Below, piece by piece: positions 1 to 7,492 of a stretch of DNA of 64,000 nucleotides. Source of the stretch: Acetivibrio saccincola (GTDB lineage Bacteria > Bacillota > Clostridia > Acetivibrionales > Acetivibrionaceae); contig NZ_CP025197.1 of assembly GCF_002844395.1 (NCBI RefSeq), positions 2,170,001 through 2,234,000 of the forward strand, in the 5' to 3' direction. The notes under the pieces are model-generated. The model did no database searches, had not been told where the DNA came from, and saw only the letters and a list, made by a program, of their open reading frames with translations. Position 1 is the first letter of the stretch; the number at the start of each line of letters is the position of its first letter. Made by a program: the position numbers and the translations under genes.

Positions 1-1266
1 AATTTATAACGGCGTTTACAATATCTTTGTGTTCCTGTGTATCATAAGGCACAGGCTTGTATGTTACCGTCTCCACTTTAAAAGAATATTTTCCGGCAGG
101 GTTAAAGTAGTATCCTGACTTTATAGGATAGTCAAATCTTTGTAGATCTATATCCGTTGGAAATACAGCTTTGTCATACAGGTCTTTTCTGTTTATACCT
201 TGCCTTGCTGCTTCCCTTGCCTGCATATATTCAATTTCCATAGGACTATTTATTTTTATTTGTATATCTCCACTGTTTTGCTGCTTAAAAGTTCTTTGAT
301 ATCTTCCGTCAACAGGTGTCCAGCCGTATTCTTTTCCATTGGAGTCTAAACGGCACATCCACCTGATTACATTAAAATTATACGGCTCACTTTCCCAATA
401 CATTTTTTTGTTAAGAGAATCTACCCTGTTGTTTTCTATTTCATTTCTAAAGCTTTTTGACGGAATGTTTTTCATTCCATTGTATACATAAACATTAAAC
501 GTTAAATCTTTTGTTACTTCGTTAAACGGTGCAGTTCTAAGTACTTTATGAGGGCATAATTCACAATCTTCAAAACCGCACTCATAAACATCCCATCCTT
601 GTATATAGCCTTCAGAGAAAAGCCGGCCATTTTTAACCACCGGGGTTGAAGGATTTATGTCAAGCCATTTCCTACCTTCAGGGTCATCTCCAAAATCCCT
701 TCTTTCAATGGTGAAATTTACAATAGGATTTCTTTCAACTCTGCTTCTTCTCACTTCATTGACAGGAGGATTATTTTGTTCAGAATACTTTCTAAACAAC
801 CCGTCTCTTGGATCTCTTATTATTTTAAACTCTCCCGTTATATTTCCGCTCCAGCTTCCTCTGGCAGACCCTAAATCAGCCACGGAAGGTCTTTTTGAAA
901 GATTAAAACTAAAGTCTCTTGAGAGTACATTGTAAGGAATGTCATATTCATCATATTCAAAAATACTCTCAACATACTTTATTTCTGCTTCAAATACATT
1001 GTTTCCTAAATATTTTTCTTCAGGGCTTGTACCGTCTTCATTTATAACAAAACGCACTAAAACATCATCTTCAGGCATGCTAAAACTTGCATACATCAAT
1101 CTTTCATTTTCACCGGGAATGGTGATTTCTCCCTTTTCTTTTGTTGCATGTCCTAAATATTCTACAGGTATTTTAGAGCCATCACTTTTCTTTATAATTT
1201 CCCATTCATAGTCTGTCGTCTCATCCTCGGTGAATGTGGATTTTATATTTATTCCGACTAAAACTT
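1..1266 (-). CDS. Continuation of the secreted protein in the -1 frame; partial, runs off left edge
   Basis: Translating the minus strand gives an uninterrupted frame from about 1266 to the window edge. It has no plausible start of its own and joins exactly in the -1 frame to the gene at 1258-2064. The sequence is hydrophilic and has no membrane segment. It contains repeated beta-strand-like stretches, alternating charged segments and a Cys pair (ECGFEDCELC). I do not recognise a family. Together with the upstream part it would be a large secreted or surface protein of at least about 690 residues. Either ribosomes shift frame at the A AAA AAG site at 1264-1270, or the sequence has lost one A from the run. 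The length and codon quality of the open frame make a real coding sequence very likely. Confidence 0.7.
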
Positions 1267-1270
1267 TTTT
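1258..1270 (-). other. Slippery heptamer A AAA AAG followed by TTT TAG
   Basis: In the zero frame the codons read AGA AAA AAG TTT TAG. A -1 slip on the heptamer gives AAA AAA GTT TTA and enters the long downstream frame. The motif and its phase match the canonical X XXY YYZ bacterial -1 frameshift site. I did not find a clearly convincing stimulatory hairpin just downstream, so loss of one A from a run of seven is an equal or better explanation. Confidence 0.5.
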
Positions 1271-2064
1271 CTTTCTGCTCCGGCACCAACCGGAATGGAT
1301 TCTGCTTGAACGGAAATATCTTTTTTTAGCATTTCAAACGGCATAAGGAGAAAGGTTTTGTATCTTAAATTTTGACCGTTGTTGTGAAAATAAAAACCTA
1401 TTCCCAGCCCCCATGAATGCATTGTAGGGGGCTGGATTATATGTACATAGTCTTCAATAGAACCTCCGTCAGAAAAATATTGGGACTCCGGACCGTCAAC
1501 TATATTTGCGGCAAAGTAGTCATATCTTCCGGTTAATCTGAATAATCTGTCAGGTTTAAAATCTACTCTATTTATCCACTGTTGAATATAAGGATGTTTG
1601 TGTTCCCAAGGATATTTAACCCATTTTCCGTTAAGGGTTTTAACATTCTGTGTTGGGGGATAATCAGGTGGAAATACAGGATTTGCAAATAAATCTCCAT
1701 TGACCGTATAACCCAAACATCTATATTGGGAATTCCCTTCTTTATCGGGTCTTTTAATTACTTTAATTGCAGCTTCTTTAACAGCATCAATACTGGCCTT
1801 TTCCTCGCTGCCATATACAAAAATAGGCATATCAATAAAAGCCGGAGTACCCTTTACAGCTAATACTTCATTTATTTTATCTCCATTTATATTCGTTTCT
1901 CCATAATAACCGTAAAATCCCAACACATTTTCTTCTAAAAATTTATTGGCAATATCCAGTGATTCTTTGGCCGTTTTTATATTAGTGCTGCTTGCTGATA
2001 CTGTAATATTAATCACCTGTATTAGTAAAGATATAATCAGTATTTTAATTATATACTTTTTCAC
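1258..2064 (-). CDS. Secreted protein of unknown function, N-terminal part (268 aa before frameshift)
   Basis: The protein starts with a typical signal peptide (about residues 1-24, MKKYIIKILIISLLIQ onward, cut after VSA). It continues as a mature domain with many aromatic residues (HKHPYIQQWINRVDF, GIGFYFHNNG), a pattern consistent with beta-rich secreted proteins. The frame stops at TAG (1258-1260), two codons after a perfect A AAA AAG slippery heptamer (1264-1270). The -1 frame then stays open to the window edge, so this is probably only the front of a longer protein. The gene lies 26 bases downstream of the stalk-domain gene on the same strand, and the two are likely co-transcribed. No known family was recognised. 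The shared operon suggests a cell-surface role, by inference only. Confidence 0.75.
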   Translation of the reverse strand: MKKYIIKILIISLLIQVINITVSASSTNIKTAKESLDIANKFLEENVLGFYGYYGETNINGDKINEVLAVKGTPAFIDMPIFVYGSEEKASIDAVKEAAIKVIKRPDKEGNSQYRCLGYTVNGDLFANPVFPPDYPPTQNVKTLNGKWVKYPWEHKHPYIQQWINRVDFKPDRLFRLTGRYDYFAANIVDGPESQYFSDGGSIEDYVHIIQPPTMHSWGLGIGFYFHNNGQNLRYKTFLLMPFEMLKKDISVQAESIPVGAGAERKKF

Positions 2065-2090
2065 CTTTTACACCCTCTGTTCTATAGTTA

Positions 2091-2939
2091 TTAATTTTCC
2101 CACTCTACTACAACATCATCATATTCACTTGTATCAGGTACATATCCTGGAATCAAAATCTCTATCGGTATGTCCTCTCCTATTGATTTTCTTATCCAAA
2201 TGTATTGATTAGTTTCTTCTACATATATGTATTTTTCAGGTAAATAATGCCATCTACTTTTCTTTTGCTCAACATGTTTTCTCACTTCATTTGCTATATC
2301 TTTGCCAAACTTATTTTCTAATGCAAATGTTAAATCTTCAATTTGTTTCTCAAAATTTGGTCTCATAAAATTTATAGCTATACTTGTCTCTACAATGTAA
2401 CTCCTTTGAGCTTTTACAATTATTATATTTGTATCATTTGGCACTAAGTATCCATCTACTTCTATAATACTTCCATCCTTTGGTGTGTCATCCTTTATGT
2501 CGCCTTTTTCTCTTGTATCAATATAAACAGTCCTTACAGCCGGGTCCCAATCCACTCTTGCACCTAACCCCTCACTTACAAACCTTATAGGTACAAAGGT
2601 CCTGTCTTCTTTCAGCAGCGCTTCTGTATCCATCAGATTCTTTTCACCGTTTATTGTATAGTCCTTTTTTCCAATTACAATCTTTATTTCTTTATCTCCC
2701 TGGGATATTGTAACTGTCTTTGTGCTTCCTTCCCAGCCTACTTCTGCCCCTAATGCTTCACTTACAAACCTCACCGGTACCTGTGTCCTGCCGTTGTCGT
2801 CTATAAACGGCTCTGCATCCGGAAAATTCACCCTATTGCCGTTTACCACCACACGAAGAGGCAATTGAGCAAAGGATGTTGTTGTAAAAGCCATTAGCAT
2901 AATAACTGATACTGTAATAAATAAAACTATTTTTTTCAT
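2091..2939 (-). CDS. Secreted stalk-domain protein (copper amine oxidase N-terminal-like domain)
   Basis: After a signal peptide (residues 1-25, ending SFAQ) there are two copies of the 'copper amine oxidase N-terminal' or stalk domain found on many clostridial surface proteins. The hallmarks are RTQVPVRFVSEALGAEVGW (about 50-68) and RTFVPIRFVSEGLGARVDW (about 112-130). Each is followed by a short strand hairpin (KTVTI, RTVYID). The C-terminal half (about 150-282) is unrecognised and charged. The start was placed at the ATG at 2937-2939 because GGGAGG lies at the right distance upstream; a further in-frame ATG overlaps that ribosome site. The domain is usually thought to act as a wall-proximal spacer or binding module, not as an enzyme. 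It is the first gene of a two-gene operon with the frameshifted secreted protein. Confidence 0.85.
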   Translation of the reverse strand: MKKIVLFITVSVIMLMAFTTTSFAQLPLRVVVNGNRVNFPDAEPFIDDNGRTQVPVRFVSEALGAEVGWEGSTKTVTISQGDKEIKIVIGKKDYTINGEKNLMDTEALLKEDRTFVPIRFVSEGLGARVDWDPAVRTVYIDTREKGDIKDDTPKDGSIIEVDGYLVPNDTNIIIVKAQRSYIVETSIAINFMRPNFEKQIEDLTFALENKFGKDIANEVRKHVEQKKSRWHYLPEKYIYVEETNQYIWIRKSIGEDIPIEILIPGYVPDTSEYDDVVVEWEN

Positions 2940-3200
2940 TTTATTTCCTCCCATTTTTCATTTTTTACATGATATATAATATATATCTATAAAATTTTAT
3001 TTTAACTTTATTTTTATAATTAAGCAAAACTATTTGCTTCCCTGCTACTGTAGATTTTCATTTTAAATTTGGTAAACTACCCTTATTTTATCACATTAAA
3101 ATAGGTGAAAAAAATTTTTAACCCTACCGCAATTTGAAAAAATATTTTCACTTTACAGTAGGATTATATTTTATAATATATTGCGGAGGGTGATGTAAAA

Positions 3201-3681
3201 ATGCAATATATCTTCAATGTTCATGAAGGAATTCATGAATATATTAAACTTGGGAGAAATTATCCTTTTACACCGCCACCAACTAAAAGATGTCACAATG
3301 CAAAATGCAATAAATTAGTTAGTTTCCGCAAACATGGCTTCTATGAAAGATATTATTACTCAAAAGAATATAAAGGGAAAATAGTAATCAGACGCTATAT
3401 ATGTCCTCTATGTGGATGCACCATATCATATATTCCTAACTTTTGTTTACCCGGATTTATTAATGCAGTAAATCATATTTTTGAATACATATATAATTTA
3501 TTTTATCGTAAAGGTAGCATTAATTCAGTTATAAACCAACTAAATCTAAAAAAACAACGTACAGTTTTCAAGGAAAATTCTATATTATTACAAAAAAAAA
3601 TTCATTAAAAATCTCAGTACAATACAAAATGGATTAAGACAAATAATACATAAAGTGAAATTACCGGATGAAACTCTTTAG
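3201..3681 (+). pseudogene. DUF6431-like zinc-finger protein of a transposon, frameshifted in poly-A
   Basis: The first 133 codons encode a small protein with two Cys pairs (CHNAKCNKLV at about 31-37 and CPLCGCTISY at about 73-82), consistent with a zinc-binding fold. It resembles the small DUF6431-type protein that accompanies transposase and ExeA-like ATPase genes in clostridial elements. The frame ends early (3608) after a run of nine A residues at about 3592-3600. A one-base shift there restores a plausible C-terminal tail (KKKFIKNLSTIQNGLRQIIH) that ends at 3679-3681. It is therefore either a broken gene or a homopolymer sequencing error. A good ribosome site (GGAGGG) precedes the ATG. 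Confidence 0.55.
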
Positions 3682-3933
3682 AAGAAAAGCTTCTTTTACG
3701 TGTAAAACGCAAAGTTAACCATGACGGTACATTTTTTTACAAGGCTAAAATCTGCCGGTTTACATGAAAATATATTTACCCAGGCTGCAATTGAAGCTAT
3801 TTATTCTGCATCAAAAGGCGTACCCCGCCTTGTTAACAGCCTTGCAACCTCAAGCCTTATGTATGCTTGTTCAATAAAGCAAAAGCATGTAGATGAAGAA
3901 TTTGAAAATTTGATTATCGCGTTCCTATTTTAA
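3682..3933 (+). pseudogene. Junction of transposase tail and ExeA/TniB-like AAA ATPase C-terminus
   Basis: From about 3690 one frame reads LLLRVKRKVNHDGTFFYKAK, which resembles the C-terminal region of a Mu-type transposase. Shortly after, another frame reads RLKSAGLHENIFTQAAIEAI and continues KGVPRLVNSLATSSLMYA to 3933. The second segment is the typical C-terminal helical lid of ExeA-like ATPases that accompany transposases. Walker A and B motifs are absent because the main part of the ATPase and nearly all of the transposase are missing. An internal deletion between the two genes is the simplest explanation. There is no sign that the fragment is functional. Confidence 0.6.
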
Positions 3934-4009
3934 TTTGAAAATATTCACTAATTTGTGGTAAAATTGACCTAAAATAATTTGAAAATATTATCTAATTTAA
4001 TTTGAAAAT
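3931..4009 (+). repeat. Three direct copies of TAATTTGAAAAT at the transposon right side
   Basis: Copies start at 3931, 3975 and 3998. Two of them extend to TAATTTGAAAATATT. Arrays like this at a transposon end usually bind transposase. A partial relative (AATTTGAAAA) is at 3131. Confidence 0.6.
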
Positions 4010-4139
4010 TTACACAAAATAACGCTTCTGAATTTTCTCTTCAAAATACATCTCTCCCCTCAAATTTTATATATAATTTAAAATTCCGGTAATAAAACTT
4101 CCTTTTTTTACATAAGAATTACCAGTAAAATATTATAAC

Positions 4140-4183
4140 ATAAAAAATATCCCAATACAATATCTGTTACTGTATTGGGATAT
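4140..4183 (-). terminator. Rho-independent terminator after recN
   Basis: A perfect 13-bp inverted repeat (ATATCCCAATACA / TGTATTGGGATAT, arms 4147-4159 and 4171-4183) is followed on the minus strand by a run of T. It lies about 35 bases beyond the recN stop. Confidence 0.85.
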
Positions 4184-4218
4184 CATCAATTTATTACAGA
4201 AAAATGAAAATTTTAATT

Positions 4219-5937
4219 TCACAACTGTCCTTTATACTTCCTTGAAGCTTCCAGCATTTCTTCCGCATGCTTTATTGTTATCTCCGAAATGTTTTCTCCG
4301 CCTATAATTCTTGCTATCTCTTTTTTAATCTCATCACCCTCTAGCCTTGTTACCTTTGTTTTAGTCTTCTCCTTTTCAGTAACTTTTTCAATATAATAAT
4401 TATAATCCGCCATACAGGCTATTTGGGCGAGGTGCGTTACAGAAATCACCTGATGGTTTTTTGATATATAAGAAAGCCTCTCCCCCACTCTTTGAGCTGC
4501 TTTTCCGCTTATACCAATGTCAATTTCATCAAATATCAAAGTTGGAATTTCATCCACATTTGCAAGTATTGTTTTTATGGCAAGCATTATTCTTGACATT
4601 TCCCCGCCTGAAGCTATTTTAGAAAGAGGTTTTAACGGTTCCCCCGGATTTGTGGAAATCAAAAATTCCACCTTATCAAGTCCGTTTTCCTTGTAGCTTA
4701 TTTCATCTTTATTTTCTCTTTCATCAAACTCAATTTTAACCCGGAATTTTGCATTTTTCATTTCAAGAACATCTAATTCATGGCATATTTTATCCTCAAT
4801 AAGCTTTGCAGCTTTTTTTCTTTCACCGTTCATTTCCTTAGCTAAATTATATAAAATCTCATTTTCCCTTTCTAAATCCCCATTAAGCTTTTCCAATATT
4901 TCCTCATTGTTAGTAATTTCATCCAATTGTTTTTGAGCATCTTCCATAAAGTTTAATATTTCCTCTATGGAATTTCCATATTTCTTTTTAAGTTTGTATA
5001 TAACACCTAACCGCTCTTCTATTTGTTCTAGTGCATTTGCATCAAATTCAATATCGTCTCTTTTTGCCCTTACTTCAGAAACAATATCTTCAAGCTCATA
5101 AACTATAGATTCAAGCCTCCTTGCTATTTCAGCAAATGCTTTATCAAATTCTTTAATATTGTTTAACTCAAAAACAACCTCATTTATTCTGTCTAAAACT
5201 GCCTCCCCGGTTTTACTTCCTAAACCTAAAACTTCATATGCATTTGAGAAAACTTTAATTATTTTTTCTGAATTTAAAAGTATTTCCTTTTCCTTTTCCA
5301 GCTGCTGCTCTTCATCCGCTTTCAGCCCTGCGCTTTGTATTTCATCAATCTGGTATTTTAAAAGGTCTATTTTTCTCTCTCTTTCGCCGCTATTTCCCTC
5401 TAAATCTGAAATTCTCTTCTTTATCTTTTTATAGCTGTCCAAGTGAACTGAATATTCTTTTTTTAGTTTATGCATTTTCTCACCAGCAAAAGAATCCAAT
5501 AAGTCAATATGACTTTCACTTCGCAAAAGGGATTGATTATCGTGCTGTCCGTGAACATCAATTAATCTTTCTCCAAATTTTTTAAGCATTGAAACCGTTG
5601 ATATCTTCCCGTTAATTCTACAGGTGTTCTTTCCCGACCTGGTAAACTCCCTGGATATTACCAAAACACCGTCTTCTTCCGGCTCAATTCCATAACATTC
5701 ATACAAATCAGACAAGTGGCTTTTTTCCACTTCAAAAATTGCTTCAACCAACGCCTTATCTTCTCCCGTTCTTATTAAATCCTTTGAAAGCCTTTGCCCG
5801 GTAATTGCATTAATTGAATCAATGATAATGGATTTACCCGCCCCGGTTTCACCCGTTAATACATTAAGTCCATGGCCTAATTCAATGCTTAATTTATCTA
5901 TTATTGCAATGTTTTTAATTTCCAATTGCCGAAGCAT
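4219..5937 (-). CDS. recN: DNA repair protein RecN
   Basis: RecN is an SMC-like ATPase that acts early at DNA double-strand breaks. The protein has Walker A GETGAGKS near residue 30, a long central coiled coil (about 150-370), the ABC signature ASGGEMSR, and Walker B TLIFDEIDIGISG followed by the His-switch region (VISVTHLAQIA). Its 572 residues match the usual family length and no motif is missing. It is the last gene of the minus-strand run nadK-argR-recN, a conserved Firmicutes order. A strong terminator follows it. In many relatives spoIVB and spo0A come next; here the next sequence is transposon debris. Confidence 0.97.
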   Translation of the reverse strand: MLRQLEIKNIAIIDKLSIELGHGLNVLTGETGAGKSIIIDSINAITGQRLSKDLIRTGEDKALVEAIFEVEKSHLSDLYECYGIEPEEDGVLVISREFTRSGKNTCRINGKISTVSMLKKFGERLIDVHGQHDNQSLLRSESHIDLLDSFAGEKMHKLKKEYSVHLDSYKKIKKRISDLEGNSGERERKIDLLKYQIDEIQSAGLKADEEQQLEKEKEILLNSEKIIKVFSNAYEVLGLGSKTGEAVLDRINEVVFELNNIKEFDKAFAEIARRLESIVYELEDIVSEVRAKRDDIEFDANALEQIEERLGVIYKLKKKYGNSIEEILNFMEDAQKQLDEITNNEEILEKLNGDLERENEILYNLAKEMNGERKKAAKLIEDKICHELDVLEMKNAKFRVKIEFDERENKDEISYKENGLDKVEFLISTNPGEPLKPLSKIASGGEMSRIMLAIKTILANVDEIPTLIFDEIDIGISGKAAQRVGERLSYISKNHQVISVTHLAQIACMADYNYYIEKVTEKEKTKTKVTRLEGDEIKKEIARIIGGENISEITIKHAEEMLEASRKYKGQL

Positions 5938-6018
5938 AGAAATACCTCACTTTTAAAAAATTATAAAACAGTGAAATAATTTGTTTTTATATCAACTAAA
6001 TTTTTATACATCATCTTT

Positions 6019-6486
6019 TTATACATCATCTAAATTTGTTTTAGCAAGCCTTGTAAACCTGTCCACCAGTTCTTCTGCTATTTTTTCAGCCCGGCATACA
6101 ATCATTATAGTATCATCACCTGCTATAGTCCCCACTATTTCCGTCCACCCTAGTGAATCAATGGCTGCTGCACAAGCCTGAGCCATTCCCGGAAGAGTTT
6201 TTACAACCACAATATTATTGGCATAATCGCTGGAAACATATGATTTGGAAAATATAGTTATCAGCCTGTCTGAATGTATATTACCTTCTTTTGAAATAGT
6301 TGCATATCTGTACCTGCCATCAGGTGTCAAAACTTTAATTAGTCTGAGTTCTTTTATGTCCCTGGATATAGTAGCCTGTGTAACGTCCATCCCGGCTTCT
6401 TTCAACCTGTCGGCTAATTCATCCTGGGTTTCTATAACTTCATTTTCTATAATTTCAAGAATTTTTGCCTGCCTGTTATACTTCAT
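6019..6486 (-). CDS. argR: Arginine repressor ArgR
   Basis: ArgR is a hexameric transcription regulator that represses arginine biosynthesis and activates catabolism when arginine binds. The N-terminal winged helix (about 1-70) contains the recognition region TQATISRDIKELRL. The C-terminal oligomerisation and arginine-binding domain has the hallmark GTIAGDDT. The 155-residue length is normal. The gene's start overlaps the end of nadK by 11 bases, which indicates translational coupling. recN follows after about 80 bases. ArgR between nadK and recN is the classic arrangement (ahrC in Bacillus subtilis). Confidence 0.96.
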   Translation of the reverse strand: MKYNRQAKILEIIENEVIETQDELADRLKEAGMDVTQATISRDIKELRLIKVLTPDGRYRYATISKEGNIHSDRLITIFSKSYVSSDYANNIVVVKTLPGMAQACAAAIDSLGWTEIVGTIAGDDTIMIVCRAEKIAEELVDRFTRLAKTNLDDV

Positions 6487-7354
6487 TACGCCTCATCTTC
6501 TCTCCTCTGTCATAAATTTTTCTTCTTAAAACTTCTAAAAAATGCCTTTTGTTTATCTTTATCATTTTAATACTTTTTGTTGACTCTTTTGTTATTATTA
6601 AATCCCCGCCTCTTATCTCATAACCAACCTGCCCGTCAACGGTAACCATTGCATTATGGTCACAATCTTCATCCACTATAATTTTAACTACTTTATCTTT
6701 AGTTGCTATATATGACCTTGAATAAAGAAGATGGGGGCAAATTGGCGTAATTATAATAAGCCCGGCATCAGGTTGAACAATTGGTCCCCCTGCCGAAAGA
6801 GTATATGCAGTTGAACCTGTAGGGGTAGATATTATCAAACCGTCCCCCGGAAACATATCCATAAAATTATCGTCCACGTATGTCCTAAGGTGCAAAATCC
6901 TGGACAAGGCACCCCTTGACACCACCACGTCATTTAAGGCAGTATCTTTTGCAATGACGTTATTATTCCTTATTATTTCAGTTTCTAAAAGCATTCTTTT
7001 TTCAATGCTGTAATCATTATTAACTAATTTTTTTACTGCTATATCAATTTCATTTTTATCTACATCGGCTAAAAAACCCAAATTGCCAAGATTAATTCCA
7101 ACAATAGGTACATCCTTTTCTAATATCATCCTGGCAGCTTTTAAAAATGAACCATCTCCTCCTAAGCAGACAATAATGTCTGACATTTCAACCAACTCTA
7201 CTTCACTGTAAGAGTTTCCTTTAAATCCTAATCTTTTTGCAGTTTTCTCACAAACAATGTATTTTGCTCCGTTTTTATTTATACTGTCTAAAAGGATTTT
7301 AGTATATTTCAAGCCTTCGTCTTTTTCAACGTTTACAAGAACACCAATATTCAT
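6476..7354 (-). CDS. nadK: NAD kinase
   Basis: The enzyme phosphorylates NAD+ to NADP+ using ATP or polyphosphate in the cytoplasm. The signature GGDGS (CLGGDGSFLKAARMI), the NLGNLGFL loop and the conserved TPTGSTAYTLSAGGPI segment are all present. The start was placed at the ATG at 7352-7354 (MNIGVLVN) because GAGGT lies 9 bases upstream; another in-frame ATG five codons earlier overlaps that site. The resulting length of about 292 residues is typical. It is the first gene here of the nadK-argR-recN run. The tlyA gene that usually precedes it is not in the window. Confidence 0.96.
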   Translation of the reverse strand: MNIGVLVNVEKDEGLKYTKILLDSINKNGAKYIVCEKTAKRLGFKGNSYSEVELVEMSDIIVCLGGDGSFLKAARMILEKDVPIVGINLGNLGFLADVDKNEIDIAVKKLVNNDYSIEKRMLLETEIIRNNNVIAKDTALNDVVVSRGALSRILHLRTYVDDNFMDMFPGDGLIISTPTGSTAYTLSAGGPIVQPDAGLIIITPICPHLLYSRSYIATKDKVVKIIVDEDCDHNAMVTVDGQVGYEIRGGDLIITKESTKSIKMIKINKRHFLEVLRRKIYDRGEKMRRNEV

Positions 7355-7492
7355 AATGTAATACCTCATAACATTTTAAATTCATTAATTAATTATATAT
7401 AATTAACTGGAAAAGTACAACGTTAATATTCATTATTAATTGAACTATTTTCCTTTTTAAACTGATTTATCAACAAAACTACTAAGTGTGCA

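Larger units (their letters stand above)
3049..4016 (+). mobile_element. Decayed transposon with DDE transposase / ExeA-type ATPase gene order (deletion derivative)
   Basis: Remnants of three genes lie in order: a zinc-finger DUF6431-like protein, a few codons of a transposase tail, and the C-terminus of an ExeA/TniB-like AAA ATPase. Three direct copies of TAATTTGAAAAT (3931, 3975, 3998) lie at the right side and look like transposase-binding repeats. The right side ends ...TGAAAATTTACACA at 4016. A related inverted sequence, TGTAGATTTTCATTTTAAATT, starts at 3049, so these are my candidate ends. I saw no target-site duplication. The boundaries are inferred. The family is most like multi-gene Mu/Tn7-type elements with an accessory ATPase. 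Confidence 0.55.

Noticed and set aside
657-1211. Two plus-strand open frames opposite the frameshifted secreted protein
   Set aside because: No ribosome sites and low-complexity composition. The minus -1 frame is continuous and protein-like across both.
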